Part shown: piece after piece, positions 32,881 through 43,891 of the stretch | Position numbering within the stretch: position 1 is the first letter of the stretch | How the letters are laid out: the number at the start of each line of letters is the position of its first letter | NCBI GenBank assembly: GCA_023213315.1 | Contig: JAKCPI010002671.1 | Coordinates: forward strand, 248,001-312,000 | Reading direction: 5' to 3' | DNA length: 64,000 nucleotides | Source of the DNA: Euborellia annulipes | Lineage: Eukaryota > Arthropoda > Insecta > Dermaptera > Anisolabididae | Made by a program: the position numbers and the translations under genes | Notes under the pieces: model-generated | What the model saw: only the letters and a program-made list of their open reading frames with translations | Told to the model about the DNA's origin: nothing | Databases searched by the model: none

Positions 32881-33290
32881 GATGTAGTAAAAAGAGCAAG
32901 AGAAAGAGAGTGAATTCAAATTGAGAGCCGCCGGCGGCGGCGGCGATTGGCCGGGGCTCAGGCTGATGGCCGCCGGCGGGGAGGCTCTCGTTGCTATGGC
33001 AACACCGGCACTTGGCCCCTCCCCCGGAATGGCTTCCCGAAAACGACCCCCGGGCCCATTACAAATTATAGCCTCCCTCCACTTTCACTCTCTCTTTCTC
33101 TTTCCATCTCTCTCACTCACTACTATCTCTGCCACTACCAATCGACACGATTTCGTCTTGTATGTTTTTTTGTTTTGAAAATCTTTATCCAATTCTCCGG
33201 AGATCGTAAAATCTTTGATGACAACCGAAACGTCGTGTATTCACCCTTGTCTCAAACAGATGGATAGTGGTGTTAATTGATGGAGCCTGA
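32881..33290. promoter_or_regulatory. GC-rich unique island with perfect RFX X-box
   Basis: GAGAGCCGCCGGCGGCGGCG opens the island. GTTGCTATGGCAAC at 32990-33003 is a perfect palindromic X-box (both half-sites intact), the binding site of RFX transcription factors. TCCCGAAAACGACCCCCGGG and CTCTCTTTCTCTTTCC follow. Its flanks do not match family A, whose copies carry similar but less perfect palindromes. Two overlapping plus-strand frames (85 and 106 codons) have no recognisable domain. It could be a CpG-island-like promoter or enhancer. Confidence 0.35.
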
Positions 33291-34060
33291 TCTTAAACAC
33301 TTAAAACAAATTAAAATCTACATCAATGAAAATCCCTTTTAAAAACATAAATAAAAACATTTAATGTTAATGAAAATTAAAAGTCACAGTCAGACATGTC
33401 TATTTAATTATGCTATAATAATGATGAAATAATCTTAAAATGTTTCAAGATGAAATCATTATTATATGATCAAATAATATTCAAATATCATAGAGGAATT
33501 TTTGGAGTCTTAGCTTATACATACAATTATTTATGTGCGCCTAGCAAATGGACTAATGATTCCAAGCGGTTCAATAGATAAAAACTTCAGAAAAAAATCA
33601 AGAAATTTTACCGAATGACAACTGATAGAAGTAACAACCTTAGGGTGAGAACTTTTTATTTAAAATAAATATAAATAATACTTCGAGCTGGAAAATGGAA
33701 AGCCCACAATCAAAACCTAGTGTTATTTTTCCATATCCATTTAATTATAATTTACCATATTGAAAATTAGAGATGTTATTACAACCAAAAAACTTTCATC
33801 AATATAACATTTAATTAGTTAAACAAATTTTTCCAGATTTTTACAATGAAAAAGAAAAAGAAGAGAATCAAATATCTTAAAGAAATATGGTAGGCCTATT
33901 TTGTATTTTTTTAAAGATGATTTTTATTTTTCAAATAAGTAAAAGATACAAAAAAATTATATTAAAGCAGAAAAAATTGTGAAGGAGTAGGCCTATATAT
34001 CTGATGATATCGTATGAATATGTTAAATGTGCGAGACAGCTAGGTTTATTTATATTTAAT
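33291..34060. other. AT-rich DNA, no feature seen
   Basis: AATGATGAAATAATCTTAAA and TGAAATCATTATTATATGAT (33419-33470) form a weak inverted repeat. Nothing else was seen. Confidence 0.4.
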
Positions 34061-34135
34061 ATCACAAGTAGTAGAGTAGACGTTTCGCCACATTTAGTAC
34101 CATCCTCAGGGGCAAGCAAATTAATCCCCTTTTTT
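34061..34135 (-). repeat. hammerhead-like repeat fragment
   Basis: On the minus strand 34082-34109 reads CTGAGGATGGTAC ... GTGGC-GAAACGTC, the same CTGANGA-T ... GAAACGTC layout as the foldbacks at 43.9 and 44.1 kb. Stem II is weak. No inverted partner was found nearby. Confidence 0.5.
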
Positions 34136-35330
34136 AACCAAAATTTTGAAGATTATTTTGGCTAAAAGATATATGACATATTTATGCCAATGTCCAAATT
34201 GATTATGTAGATATTAGTATATATTAGTAGGTCTATATATCATGGACTGAATGTTAATGAATTTATTTAAATTTAATATAAAATAAAGATCAGGTGTGCT
34301 ATCCAGACAGAATTTTTTTTTTTACAAAAAATTGCTTATTTATTTCTGTATTTTATTTTACTTTTTTTATTTATTTTAATTTACTTGAAAATTCTCAATT
34401 TTTTTTTTTAGTTGTAACAAACTCTAAAGACTTTGACTCCTCATCTAGAGTCGATTTTATTCACTTTCTCATAATTAATTGATAGTGACTTTTGAAAGAT
34501 AGATTTTTTTATTTGTCGAAAACAGACTTTTTTACCGACTATTTTGTTACGCCACTGGCTCTCTAATAATCAAGACATATCTACAAAAAATTCAATTTCC
34601 ATTTCCATGCTATTGAAATTTAAAACTCATAATCATTTTTTCTTTTTTTTGCTTTTTTCCCCTAAATTCAATGTTGCTTATAAATTAAGACTTTAATAAA
34701 ATTATTTTTTGGGAGGTCTTTATTTAATCACATTTTATTAAACCGGTTTTTCTTCCTTCATCTGCATTAAGCAATCTTTTCAGATTAATTTAATCCTAAC
34801 CATCTTATTGTGTAAAAATAATTAATTTTAAATTAAAAAAAAAAGAAGATAATATCACACACAAGGGAAGATTACTGAATTATATTTTAATAACAAAAAT
34901 TAGATGAAATTGATAAATAATTATTTAAAAAAATTTTCACATGAAAGGTCGAAATACCATTTATTTATTTATTATGAAGTTTAATTAACTTAATAATTAA
35001 GTTCGTTATTCGGAGTTAATAGTTAATTTCGTGGTTTTAATTTTAATTATAAAAAAATAAATAAAAATTATAGTACGAATAAACGACAGAAATACAAGAG
35101 TATAATAATTAAAAAATACCAATGAAAATATTTTGGCCCCAATGAAATTAAAAATTTTTTTTACAAAGAAATAATTCGTATAATTTACAAGCACGTTTAT
35201 AATAAGACGGCATTTGACTCTAATTTTACTCGGCATTTATCACCTAGAGTGTCATGGAAATAATTAAGAAGAACTTCACCCCAGATATGATATTTTTTCG
35301 TTCAAAAAATTATTTTAAAATATTTTTTTT
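34136..35330. other. AT-rich DNA, no gene seen
   Basis: TTTGTTACGCCACTGGCTCT at 34545 is a lone hAT-type end. The rest has no recognised feature. Confidence 0.4.
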
Positions 35331-35487
35331 TAAATTCGTATAAGGTCTTTTTCGGCATCGGAGGCCATTTAGATCCCGTCTCTATTTATTTTAATTGATT
35401 GGTGTCTAATTCAATTTTCTCCTGGGACGGGATGCGAACTCGCGACCCTTGGTACAAGCACGCTAACCATTACACCAAGGCCCCAAG
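35331..35487 (-). mobile_element. tRNA-like SINE family B2, full-length copy
   Basis: In reverse: T-rich tail, GGTCTTTTTCGGCATCGGAG, GGCCATTTAGATCCCG, TTGATTGGTGTCTAATTC, box B-like GGGATGCGAACTCGCG and the head CTAACCATTACACCAAGG. TTTTAAAATAT occurs on both sides (about 35313 and 35496), a likely target duplication. Confidence 0.88.
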
Positions 35488-36000
35488 GCAAAACTTTTAA
35501 AATATCAAATTAAATATTTTTTGAATGGCTTTATAAATTTTGAGAGGATTTTGACTCAACCCTACTGACCTAGTTCTACCCTAATAAAATAATTGTTATT
35601 TTATTATTATAAAATTATTTTTAATTTAATTTTAACTACTCTTAAAAAAATTTATTGTTTTAATTACATACTGTATTTAAAATAAATCAAGTGGCCTTTA
35701 ATGTTATCAGTTGAAATTAATTAAAGCCTGGTAATTGCTACTTGAAGCTCATGTTTAGAATTTAAAGATCGATTGGCCAAACCGATAAAGTGAGCACAAA
35801 CTGGTATAAAAAAAACGGGAGGGGGGGGGAGAAAGTGTTAAAAAATTTTATATGATTTCTATATTCTTTTATTCTCAATAAAAAGATTGTTTTGTGATTT
35901 TACAAATGGTACTTTTTATTTTCTTTTGATGTTTTCTTTAATCAATAATATTTGTTTGAATATTTGAAAATAAAACGAATTAAAAAGTTTTATCTTCGGT
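35488..36000. other. AT-rich DNA with G run
   Basis: GGGAGGGGGGGGGAGAAAG lies near 35818. No other feature was seen. Confidence 0.35.
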
Positions 36001-36240
36001 GAAGGAGGCAGGCAGTAGCGGGAGAGAGGAATTTTTTATTTACAAAGAAGAACAAAAGGCCGAATCACTTCATTTGTTTTATTTTGTACTAAGGCAGCGT
36101 GTATTTTATGGGACATGGCACTTTGCATTGAATTCGAAATGAGCCTCGTTCTGATTGTCTGACGGCTTTCCGTCAAAATGGGGCACACGACCTGAACGAA
36201 ATTATTTAAAAATAAATAAATAAATCTCATCTACGTTTTT
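36001..36240. promoter_or_regulatory. small unique island
   Basis: Balanced sequence with GCGGGAGAGAGG (GAGA type), TATTTTATGGGACATGGCAC (Abd-B/Cdx-like TTTATGG) and TTTGCATTGAATTCGAAATG. No repeat match. Regulatory role is inference. Confidence 0.25.
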
Positions 36241-36504
36241 TTTTTTTTTTTTTTTTTTTGGAATTGTGGACATTTCCATAATTAAAAGGGAAAAAAAATA
36301 AAAATAGAATGAAATGAATAATAATACAAAACCGTCACAATAGAATTGAACCCCAATCTAGGTCAAGGTCATCTTTTTTTTTTTATTTATTATTCATTTT
36401 ACTTTTACACTTGTATATTTTACTTTCTTAAAATTACTTTTTTCTTTTTTAATAACTATCTAGTAATAATAAGATCACTATGGCTATCGAACCCACTATT
36501 GTTT

Positions 36505-37282
36505 TCAGATTATTTTTACTTTCTCATACCTATATAGGCATATATATATAGAAGTATTGGATTCATGTCAAAAATTCGACGTCGATATTTTGATAGTTAT
36601 ACATGTTTTGAGGTCCCCTGAGTCCAAGAAAGTGATTTTCGAAACATGGTATTTCTGACTGTGTGTGTTCAATTTAATGCATGAAGGATTTAAGCTAGGA
36701 GGTTGAAATTTGATATTTAAGTTAGGCACCCCCCTGAAGAATGAAAACAAGCATTTAATCGAAATTGGCCAAAGAGTACTAGTACTTTATTGATGTACTT
36801 TTTCAGTTTTTTTTTTTTTTTTTATTTTTTCAAAATTTGATCTAACTATTTTGATTAAAATTTAAAAATCAATTATATCTTAGAAGCTCTTTAAAATGTA
36901 TATTCCAATTTTGCTCTCAAAATTGTTTGAAGCACACTTTACTATAGTACTTCATAGGAAAGATAGGAGAAATGGTTGCTATGGTAACAAAATATATTTT
37001 CCCATGTTTATAAATTTTACATCTTGTATTGTAATATATGGCCTTGGGCCATGGTGTAGTGGTTAGTATGCTGGCCTGGCCATTTGTACCAAGGGTCGCG
37101 GGTTCGCATCCCGTCCCATGGGGTTTAAATCGCCATTGTTGCAGAAAAAGACAATGAAATTTTATTATATCGAAGGAACTAAAAATATGTCGACACAAAA
37201 AATGTGGTGAGACAAGCACAGAACACAACTTTCTCTTACCAAAGATAAAAGAAAGTTGCTATGCGAGCAGTCACACCATAAT
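36505..37282 (+). repeat. dispersed repeat family A, near-complete copy with SINE insertion
   Basis: Complete order from the head (TTTTTACTTTCTCATACC) through TTCGACGTCGATATTTTGAT and AAAGAGTACTAGTACTTTAT to an X-box-like GTTGCTATGGTAAC (36975-36988) and a decayed terminal hairpin (37198-37280). A B2 SINE splits it at 37041. Confidence 0.92.
37041..37175 (+). mobile_element. tRNA-like SINE family B2 inside family A
   Basis: GCCTTGGGCCATGGTGTAGT then GGTTAGTATGCTGGCC gives a clear box A region, and CGCGGGTTCGCATCCCG is box B. The tail GCAGAAAAAGACAATG is short. This is the best preserved tRNA-like head of family B2. Insertion into family A shows the SINE is younger than that copy. Confidence 0.88.
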
Positions 37283-37800
37283 TTTTATACATTAACCTTT
37301 TAGGTCCTACTCGGCATTTTATATTTTATACCAAATTGATTTAAATAAATGGCTAACCAATGTAATTAAAAATATTTTAATAATTTGGACGGGAAGCAAG
37401 GGAAGATATATAATTCTTTAGGTATTTTTCAGCATCTGAGGGGAAAAATATTTATATTAATTTCTATAATTTTTATGATGTTATCCTATGTATTTTCAAA
37501 AAAAAAAAAAAAAACGTTAAAAAACCGAGAAAAAGAGACCCCATTTTAGTGCGGATTTGATCCTTTAGTGGTGTGGTGACCCTACTACTTTCGTCACCAT
37601 TTTTCTTAATTGCAGATTTAGTCCCTGGTTCTATTTTTCTAAATTAATATATAATGGAAGCTTAAAAAGGACTTTTTCTTATTTATTCAATATTTATTCC
37701 ATATTCAAAAAAAATTTAATTTAGTAAAACTTTAATTAATTTTTAAAGAAAAAAAAATTTCTAAAAATGGATATTTAATTCGGTTTATGATTCATAAATT
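37283..37800. other. AT-rich DNA, no feature seen
   Basis: A run at 37500-37514. Nothing was recognised. Confidence 0.35.
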
Positions 37801-38110
37801 ACTCATCTCAGTCCCAAAAGGGCTTTTCTCGCTCAGTGGGAGAGACGAGACCTAATGAATTTCTGAATTTTTCAAAATCATAGCAAATAATATTGTAATC
37901 TAAAATAAACAGGGATTTCTCATTAAGGCCTGGGTCATAAATAACGCCTGTCTTAAGGGCGGGATGATTTGTAGCCATCGAGGGGGAAAAATCCGACAAA
38001 CCCCATAATTTAATCCCTTCGCCATTTCGGGTGATTAAAATGTAAATTATTATCACAAGTTATGATAGAGAGTCACGAAATTGAGTTCGTAAAAAAAAGG
38101 GTTGTCGATT
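37801..38110. promoter_or_regulatory. unique island with homeodomain-type and Pho-type sites
   Basis: GGGCTTTTCTCGCTCAGTGG, GGTCATAAATAACG (TTTATGA on the minus strand, an Abd-B/Cdx-type site), TGTAGCCATCGAGG and TTCGCCATTTCGGG (Pho cores), and CCATAATTTAATCCC. Not repeated in the window. Candidate cis-regulatory element by inference. Confidence 0.3.
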
Positions 38111-38455
38111 AGAAAAATAGATTTGTCTTTTCGATTCTTTCTTTCCCTCACTCAAAACCAAATTCCCTTCATAAATGTATTTTAGAGATATAATATTGTA
38201 AATGGCCGCCCAGCAGAGTGTTAAGGGATGTAAACAAATAGGAAAAAATAACTTTACGACCGATTTCTTTTTTTTTTTTTATGAAAAAGTTTTGTTTGGA
38301 AAATTCAAATTGAAAATCCTATTATGATAAGTTCCAGAGTTTTTTTTTTTTATCTTTCTCTATTTCTGTTTTAACTAATACAGCCCTTGGTGAAAAATAT
38401 AGTTTTACTTGATACTGAAATTGGCTTTATTAAAGCTTTTGTGGTTTGTATTATT
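38111..38455. other. AT-rich DNA, no feature seen
   Basis: AATGGCCGCCCAGCAGAG near 38201 is a short GC-richer patch. T runs lie at 38268 and 38340. Confidence 0.35.
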
Positions 38456-38458
38456 ATT

Positions 38459-38552
38459 AATATGGGAGTTTTTAATTATAGACCACATTTGTATTTAATA
38501 ATTAATACAAATGTGGTCTCTATAATTAAAAACTCTCATAATACTGACATAG
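38459..38552. repeat. near-perfect palindrome, arms about 42 bp
   Basis: TATGGGAGTTTTTAATTATA then GACCACATTTGTATT is inverted as AATACAAATGTGGTCTCTAT then AATTAAAAACTCTCATA around TAATAATT. Hairpin-forming, probably a MITE. Confidence 0.85.
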
Positions 38553-38600
38553 GTGTTATAATAAAATTAATGAAAAATTTTTGTCATTTAGATTAATATT

Positions 38601-38938
38601 TAGGTACCAACCCAAATTTCGGTTTCGGCCAAAAATCCTGGTTTTGGACCTGGTTTCGGCCTGGCCGAAACCTGAGTTTGAAAAGATGGCATGAGACTCG
38701 TATACAAAAAAAAGAAAAAAGTCGAATGGAATTCGGACCCAAAATAAAAAAAATAATAAATAAAAAAAAAAAAATCAAATGATTTTTGCAAGAGGAAAAA
38801 AATAGAAATTTTACTAAAACAAAAAATCAAATGATTTTTGCAACAGGGAAAAATGGAGGGATTATTTGAGTTACGAGGGAAATTTTTAAAACATTCGAGT
38901 TCGGTTTTGGCTGAAAATCTTGTTTCGGTTGAACCCTA
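38601..38938. mobile_element. MITE with TTTCGG-rich ends and 9-bp flanking repeat
   Basis: The left end TAGGTACCAACCCAAATTTC is an imperfect inverse of the right end TCTTGTTTCGGTTGAACCCTA. ATTAATATT flanks both sides (38592-38600 and 38939-38947). The interior repeats CGGTTTCGGCC and GCCGAAACC. A related fragment lies at 40964-41075. The superfamily is uncertain (hAT gives 8 bp, MULE 9 bp). Confidence 0.72.
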
Positions 38939-39044
38939 ATTAATATTTAAATTAATTAGTAGCCAATTTAAGTAAAATAAATTTTATCGTTAAGAACAGT
39001 AAATTAATCAATGAACCTTGATAAAGAAGAAAGAAATTTATCAA

Positions 39045-39865
39045 TGTCAGAGACTCATACAGGAACAGACAAGACATTTTATCTCAGACGGAAATTTTGT
39101 GCAAGTCTCAATCGCACACAAGACTATGGGAAGACAAGATCAATCATTTTGTCATCAATTCTTGAAGATTTACTATGAAACTTTGCAGGATGTACGTGCA
39201 GTTTTTTTAATAATTTTAAACAATTATTTTTCAGAAATTTTATTTGGTCGACGACTGGTTGCAATATACAGTTTGGGTCATTCAATGTGACCATCATCAG
39301 GCCTGGAATAAATAAAAAAATATACTTTATAATTGCATTTTTTTTTTTAAATTACAAAATTTGTCTTAAATAGCGAAAAGCCAACATTTCCAATTCTAAT
39401 CAATGATTTAAAAATAGAATAGATATTATTACCGAAACTGTATATTGCAATCATTCGTCAGCAAATAAAATTTCTGAAAAATAATTGTTTAAAATTATTA
39501 AAAAATCTGCACGTACAGTGAGTGTCAATATTAGGTTCCACCCATGGGTTTTCTACTTGTGATTATTTCATTGTTTTCATAAAAGAAAATGAAAATAATT
39601 ATTGTAAATTTTCTAGGTTTGAACCATGAAAGTTTCCATTAAAAAATATGTAATATTTTTTTTTTAAAACAATGAAATAATCACAAGTAGAAAACGCAAG
39701 AGTGGGACTTAATATTGTCCCTCACTGTACATCCTGCAAAGTTCCATAGTAAACCTTCGAGAATTGATGATATTCTGCTTGAGCTGTTTCTTGGATATAA
39801 TTCAATCAATTTGACTGGTCTTGTCTTATATGTTCCATATGTTCCTGTGTGCCTCAGGCTTTAAG
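39045..39865. mobile_element. large foldback element with nested MITE
   Basis: The left arm (AGACTCATACAGGAACAGAC to TTGCAATATACAG) is inverted to the right (CTGTATATTGCAATC near 39440, GTCTTGTCTTATATGTTCC near 39825). On the minus strand 39271-39300 reads CTGATGA-T-GGTCA ... TGACC-CAAAC, a hammerhead-like layout with a perfect 5-bp stem II but C at the G12 position. The right arm is split by a Tc1-type MITE at 39516-39727. Confidence 0.85.
39516..39727. mobile_element. Tc1/mariner-type MITE with TA target duplication
   Basis: Ends CAGTGAGTGTCAATATTAGG and its inverse (CCCTCACTG) extend into arms of about 60 bp (TTTTCTACTTGTGATTATTT). TA dinucleotides flank it at 39514-39515 and 39728-39729. 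The opposite foldback arm has the uninterrupted site GGATGTACGTGCAG at 39189-39202, which is the empty target. 212 bp, non-autonomous. Confidence 0.93.
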
Positions 39866-40963
39866 GAGCAGATATTATTTTTTATCTAATGCTCTAATAT
39901 AAATATCCCTTTAATATATCTAAATTATTTTATAATGGAAATTTCTCGATCTCTAGAAGTCCTTAATGTTGTAACATCTGATATTTTAATTATATATTTA
40001 ACGAGTTATTAATTAAATGGGATTTTTGAAAGGCATATTATAACAATATATTAATATCCGGATCTAGATTAACTTTTTTTTGTTCTACGGAAATAAGTTC
40101 TTAATTTAAACTAGACATAAAATATTTCAACAAAGTGATGAATGAGATAACACGTCATCTGTTTTCTTTTTTTTATGTTAAAACCTTTTAAAGGGATCTC
40201 TAAATGTTCTGTGATGAAATTTGATGTTTTTGTTTCTATTTTTGAAAGAATAGTAGAAATTTTTTCAAATAAATAGCGAAAAAAGAAAATTTACAAACAT
40301 ATCTTTCAATTAAAATTTGTATTCGAATCAGATAAAAAAAAATAGGATGAATGAATTAAAAATAAATTTTTAATGCATATGAGAGAGAAAGAGAGATTCA
40401 GTGATGAGGAAGAGATAAACGTGATGAAAACATCAACTTTCCCCTTCTCAACATTTTCGGATAGAGGACAACTTAATCGTCCTGGGACCGAAGATTGTTT
40501 TGACTTTCGAGATCTTCTATTTTTATTCTATAACCCTAAAGGGATTATTTTTTTGCTTTCCAAATTAAATTGCCTTTTTATAACAAAACCCCGAAAAAAA
40601 AATATCCAATTGAATTACTAATAAGATATGGGGTTTATATATGCCTATATTTGAGAATAAAGATATTAAAAAAATATTTTTATACTGTAGTAAAAGTGAT
40701 TTTTTGGTACTTGGTGAATAATTAAGAGCATATTAGTGTAAAATGGAATGTCTTATTTATATATCATTCGGGGAAATGATTTATATGACTTTTATTTGCT
40801 GGTGTGTAGCTATTTAATCAGGATATTTATCAAGAAGCTATAGAATTTCTTTATTAAAAAATCCGGATTAAGTGATGGAATCTGATAAAACTATTTGTGT
40901 AAATAAAAATAGAAGAATTAAAATATTTTACTAATATGAATAAAAAGAATGATCATTTTCCAT
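39866..40963. other. AT-rich DNA, no gene seen
   Basis: GAGAGAGAAAGAGAGA at 40381-40395. A short frame (40373-40621) has no recognisable domain. Nothing else was seen. Confidence 0.4.
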
Positions 40964-41075
40964 TAGGGTCCGACCGAAACAATATTTTCAGTCGAAACCG
41001 AATTTCGGCATCAATCTTAGTTTCGGCAGAAACCGTAAACGAAACCGAATATCCGGTCGGTTCCTATTTCCCATA
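40964..41075. repeat. fragment related to the 38601-38938 MITE
   Basis: TTAGGGTCCGACCGAAACAA, GTCGAAACCGAATTTCGGC and CGGTCGGTTCC repeat the end-type words of the 38.6 kb element. Truncated, with no duplication found. Confidence 0.6.
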
Positions 41076-41103
41076 TTTTTCAATAATCATTTCAAAATCT
41101 TTA

Positions 41104-41215
41104 TTTAAGCCATTTGGATACTAAATGGCTTAAATATAATCATCGCACAGTCTGGGATACGAACCGGCGACCCTTGGTATAAAAGGTCAGCACGCTACCA
41201 ACTACACCAAGCCCG
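41104..41215 (-). mobile_element. tRNA-derived SINE family B, tail-less fragment
   Basis: In reverse it keeps the TTTAAGCCATTTGGATAC inverted pair, box B-like GATACGAACCGGCGACC and the head CAACTACACCAAGCCCG. The 3' tail of the family is absent. Confidence 0.85.
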
Positions 41216-41690
41216 ATTTAAATTAACTTGTAAACAATTCCTCCCCATCTTATTGTTTAAATCTTATAGGTTCTTGCTCAACAAAACAAAATTTTTTTAC
41301 TAACCCTGAAAAACGTTTGTTTTGTAGAAGAAATCTCTATTATTATTAAACTTTTTGATTATATATCCCAAGCTCAGAATATGAATAATATAGGTAAGTA
41401 GGTAATTATTATGCAAAATCTAAGCCCAACAATTTGTGCGCCTATTAATCACTATTATAAAAAAGTTTTATTTAACTCTTAAAAAGAATGGGAAATTTCT
41501 TTTTTTTTTTTAATACGTCTAAATAGATCCTCAATTTTTTATATGATTTTGAAAAAATTCATTTTATAATTAAAAAAAGTTGAAGAAGAATTTTTTTTTT
41601 TCATAATTAACAACTTGTAAAAATTGAAAATTATTATTTTAATAATAATAAGTTGGGAAAAGAAGAATAAAGTTGGTTAAAGTTGGCCCA
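41216..41690. other. AT-rich DNA, no feature seen
   Basis: No repeat or coding signal was recognised. Confidence 0.35.
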
Positions 41691-42110
41691 TTAGAGGGCA
41701 AAAATATCGTTAGTTAAACTTGTTCCAAGACACCTCCCAGCGATGATCATTGTTTTAATGTGCAGCTTCTCTGCTCCCCTGGGGAGTGAGTAAAAAAAAA
41801 AAAACCTCCCTTCCTCAGGGTGAATTTTTCAATTAGAATGCATGAGGGGCGGAGTGGCTTGTCCCGCAATAATTATGGGATGCCGGGCAGCTCAATATTA
41901 GGGCCCTGGGTGGTCAGGTCAAGTCTGCTGATTGGATTGGATGCTGAGTTGAGGGCATGGACCAAGAGAGCCGGAGCCATCCCATAACTCCCGTGCCCTC
42001 CACACATTCATTCGTTTCTTTATTGGCCCACAAACGGATTCTCTTTTCTGGTAATTAGGTTCCTGCTCCCAAGAATCTCTCTTTTTCTCCTCAACACCCT
42101 TCAATTACCA
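41691..42110. promoter_or_regulatory. unique GC-richer island with homeodomain-type sites
   Basis: GCGATGATCATTG, CAATTAGAATGCATGAGG, CAATAATTATGGGATG, TTCTTTATTGGCCC and GGTAATTAGGTTCC include several TAAT/ATTA cores. CTCCCCTGGGGAG is a palindrome. GAGCCATCCC is a Pho-type core. Not repeated here. A candidate Hox-regulated or Hox-regulating enhancer, by inference. Confidence 0.32.
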
Positions 42111-42373
42111 TATTAAAAACATAAGAGATCCTTTTTATGTTAGTTAATAGTCCTAAACTATTTAATTTAAAATTTTTTTAATAACGTATGTAATTTTATA
42201 AATTAAAACATCTGTAATAAAAATATTATATAGAATATAATATAGATTTAGAAGTATAAATAACATTGTCAAAATATGAATTTTCAATCGTTTTTCATAT
42301 ACTTTCGTGCTTGAATTTTAATATACCCAGTTTATGAAATCAAATTCATTAATTAGTTATCAAGTAAAAAAAA

Positions 42374-42500
42374 GCCCTCGGGCTTGGTGTAGGGGTTAGC
42401 GTGCTGTCCTTCTATATTATGGCTTAAGTTGCCGAAAAGACTGTGATATTGTGTGTGTGAGTGTGAGTATGAATGAGAAAAAAGTGTGTGTTTAAAAAAA
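42374..42500 (+). mobile_element. tRNA-derived SINE family B with internal deletion
   Basis: The head GCCCTCGGGCTTGGTGTAGG GGTTAGCGTGCTG joins almost directly to the tail GGCTTAAGTTGCCGAAAAGA, losing box B and the body. The GTGTGAGTGTGAGT tract and A runs follow. Confidence 0.87.
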
Positions 42501-43245
42501 AGTAAAAAAAAAATATGAATCAAATTTAAGTAGCTTAAAGAAGTAAGTAGTCGAGATAGCATAGACGTCGTACCAGTAAAATAATATGAATTTTGTATAA
42601 GAAATTTTATTCGGGGGGGGGGGTTAGTTCTATATTGTGTCTTAATATTTGTTGTTGACTAACTGTGACATGGAGGGGGGGGGGGGGATAGAAAATCTTC
42701 AAAGAAGGCATTACATAATATGTGGACGACCACTATGAACTTTTTTATGTGCGCGAATGTAAATTCAAAAACAGTTTGTGTAACAGACTTCATATACAAG
42801 TTTATGAATATCCCTTGAAAATTTTTAACAGTGTATAAAATCAATTTTTAGTCAAACCTCTTTAGTCATTTGACTATGAACCAATCAAATATGTTAAAGT
42901 AACATAGAACCTAATCCTAAGACGTATAATTATAACTAAAATTTTTGAAAATTGTGGATTAGGCCACTTTGGTTCACATACTTTATGCCCACTTGATAAT
43001 TCAATGCTAATGCTAAAGAGCATCTCAGTATTCCACAATTATTATAATAAAAGGATACTCTGTATGCTAATTCACCAAATAATAATATTATTCCCTTAAT
43101 TTATTTTAATCACCTTCAGAGATAATAGCTTATCACATTTTTATTTTTATTTTAGTAGCACTATCTCTCCTTTTAATTAGATGTTTATATAGCTGATTAT
43201 TTTAATTAAAGCTGTGAATTATCGATTGTTGTGATACAAAGTGAC
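42501..43245. other. AT-rich DNA with two G runs
   Basis: G runs lie at about 42613-42623 and 42675-42688. No other feature was seen. Confidence 0.35.
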
Positions 43246-43275
43246 GTTTTGAGCTTAGATTCAGGCAATCATCAG
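43246..43275 (-). repeat. hammerhead-like repeat fragment
   Basis: On the minus strand it reads CTGATGATTGCCTGAATC ... GAGCTCAAAACGTC, more exactly CTGATGA-T-TGCCTG ... AAGCTC-AAAACGTC. It has the conserved flanks of the motif (CTGATGAT, AAACGTC) but a poor stem II. Confidence 0.4.
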
Positions 43276-43410
43276 AACTAGTCTGACAGTTTTTAATTTA
43301 AAGAGCTAAGAAAAGTGGATTTAAACCGTGGCCTCAGTAGCTGATGCGCCCAAAAACCTCAACATCGATCAAAAGTGGATTGATAGCTGGATGATAGTTG
43401 TTTATGAGTA

Positions 43411-43610
43411 GAAAGAAGAAAAGAGAAGCAGCTAGTATTTATTTCATTTAGTAAGGCTTTAAGTTAAGCTAACGTTTCAGTCTTGAATATCCAATTTAAC
43501 TCATACTAAGCTGAAGATGGTCTTGACCAAGACCAAAACGTTAGCTGAATGGGCCTTAATAAATGAAATAAATAAGCTTACTAGCTGCTTCTCTCTTCTC
43601 TCTACTCATT
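43411..43610. mobile_element. foldback element with hammerhead-like core
   Basis: AGAGAAGCAGCTAGTATTTA with TTTCATTTAGTAAGGC on the left is inverted at 43550-43600 (GGCCTTAATAAATGAAATAA, ACTAGCTGCTTCTCTC). The plus strand at 43511-43540 reads CTGAAGA-T-GGTCTT-GACC-AAGACC-AAAACGTT, with a perfect 6-bp stem II. The left arm has the matching ACTGAAACGTTAGC in reverse. Confidence 0.85.
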
Positions 43611-43643
43611 AAATAGTTTGTAGTGATTTAATTATTCAAGCCA

Positions 43644-43785
43644 CCCGAGTAAAAATTTCTCTCGAAAAATATAGGGATCCACACGCCCGCACCAGGGACA
43701 CATTTTTTTTCTGGTCACTTATTTCGATCTATTGTGTGCATCCCTGGTGCGGGCGTGTGGATCCCTCGATTTTTTTTTACTCGGG
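43644..43785. repeat. inverted repeat with GC-rich 26-bp perfect core
   Basis: GGGATCCACACGCCCGCACC then AGGGA is exactly inverted at 43742-43766, and outer CCCGAGTAAAAA / ACTCGGG (43644 and 43779) also pair. GC-rich arms in AT-rich surroundings. Terminal inverted repeats of a small MITE are the likely explanation. Confidence 0.87.
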
Positions 43786-43891
43786 CAAGTTAAACTCGGT
43801 ATGGGTGACCCGGAGGAATAAAACCTTAATAACCGCAGGAAGATATAAATATAATTAATATTGGAGGTTTTTTTTATAGCTGTGTAGTTGA

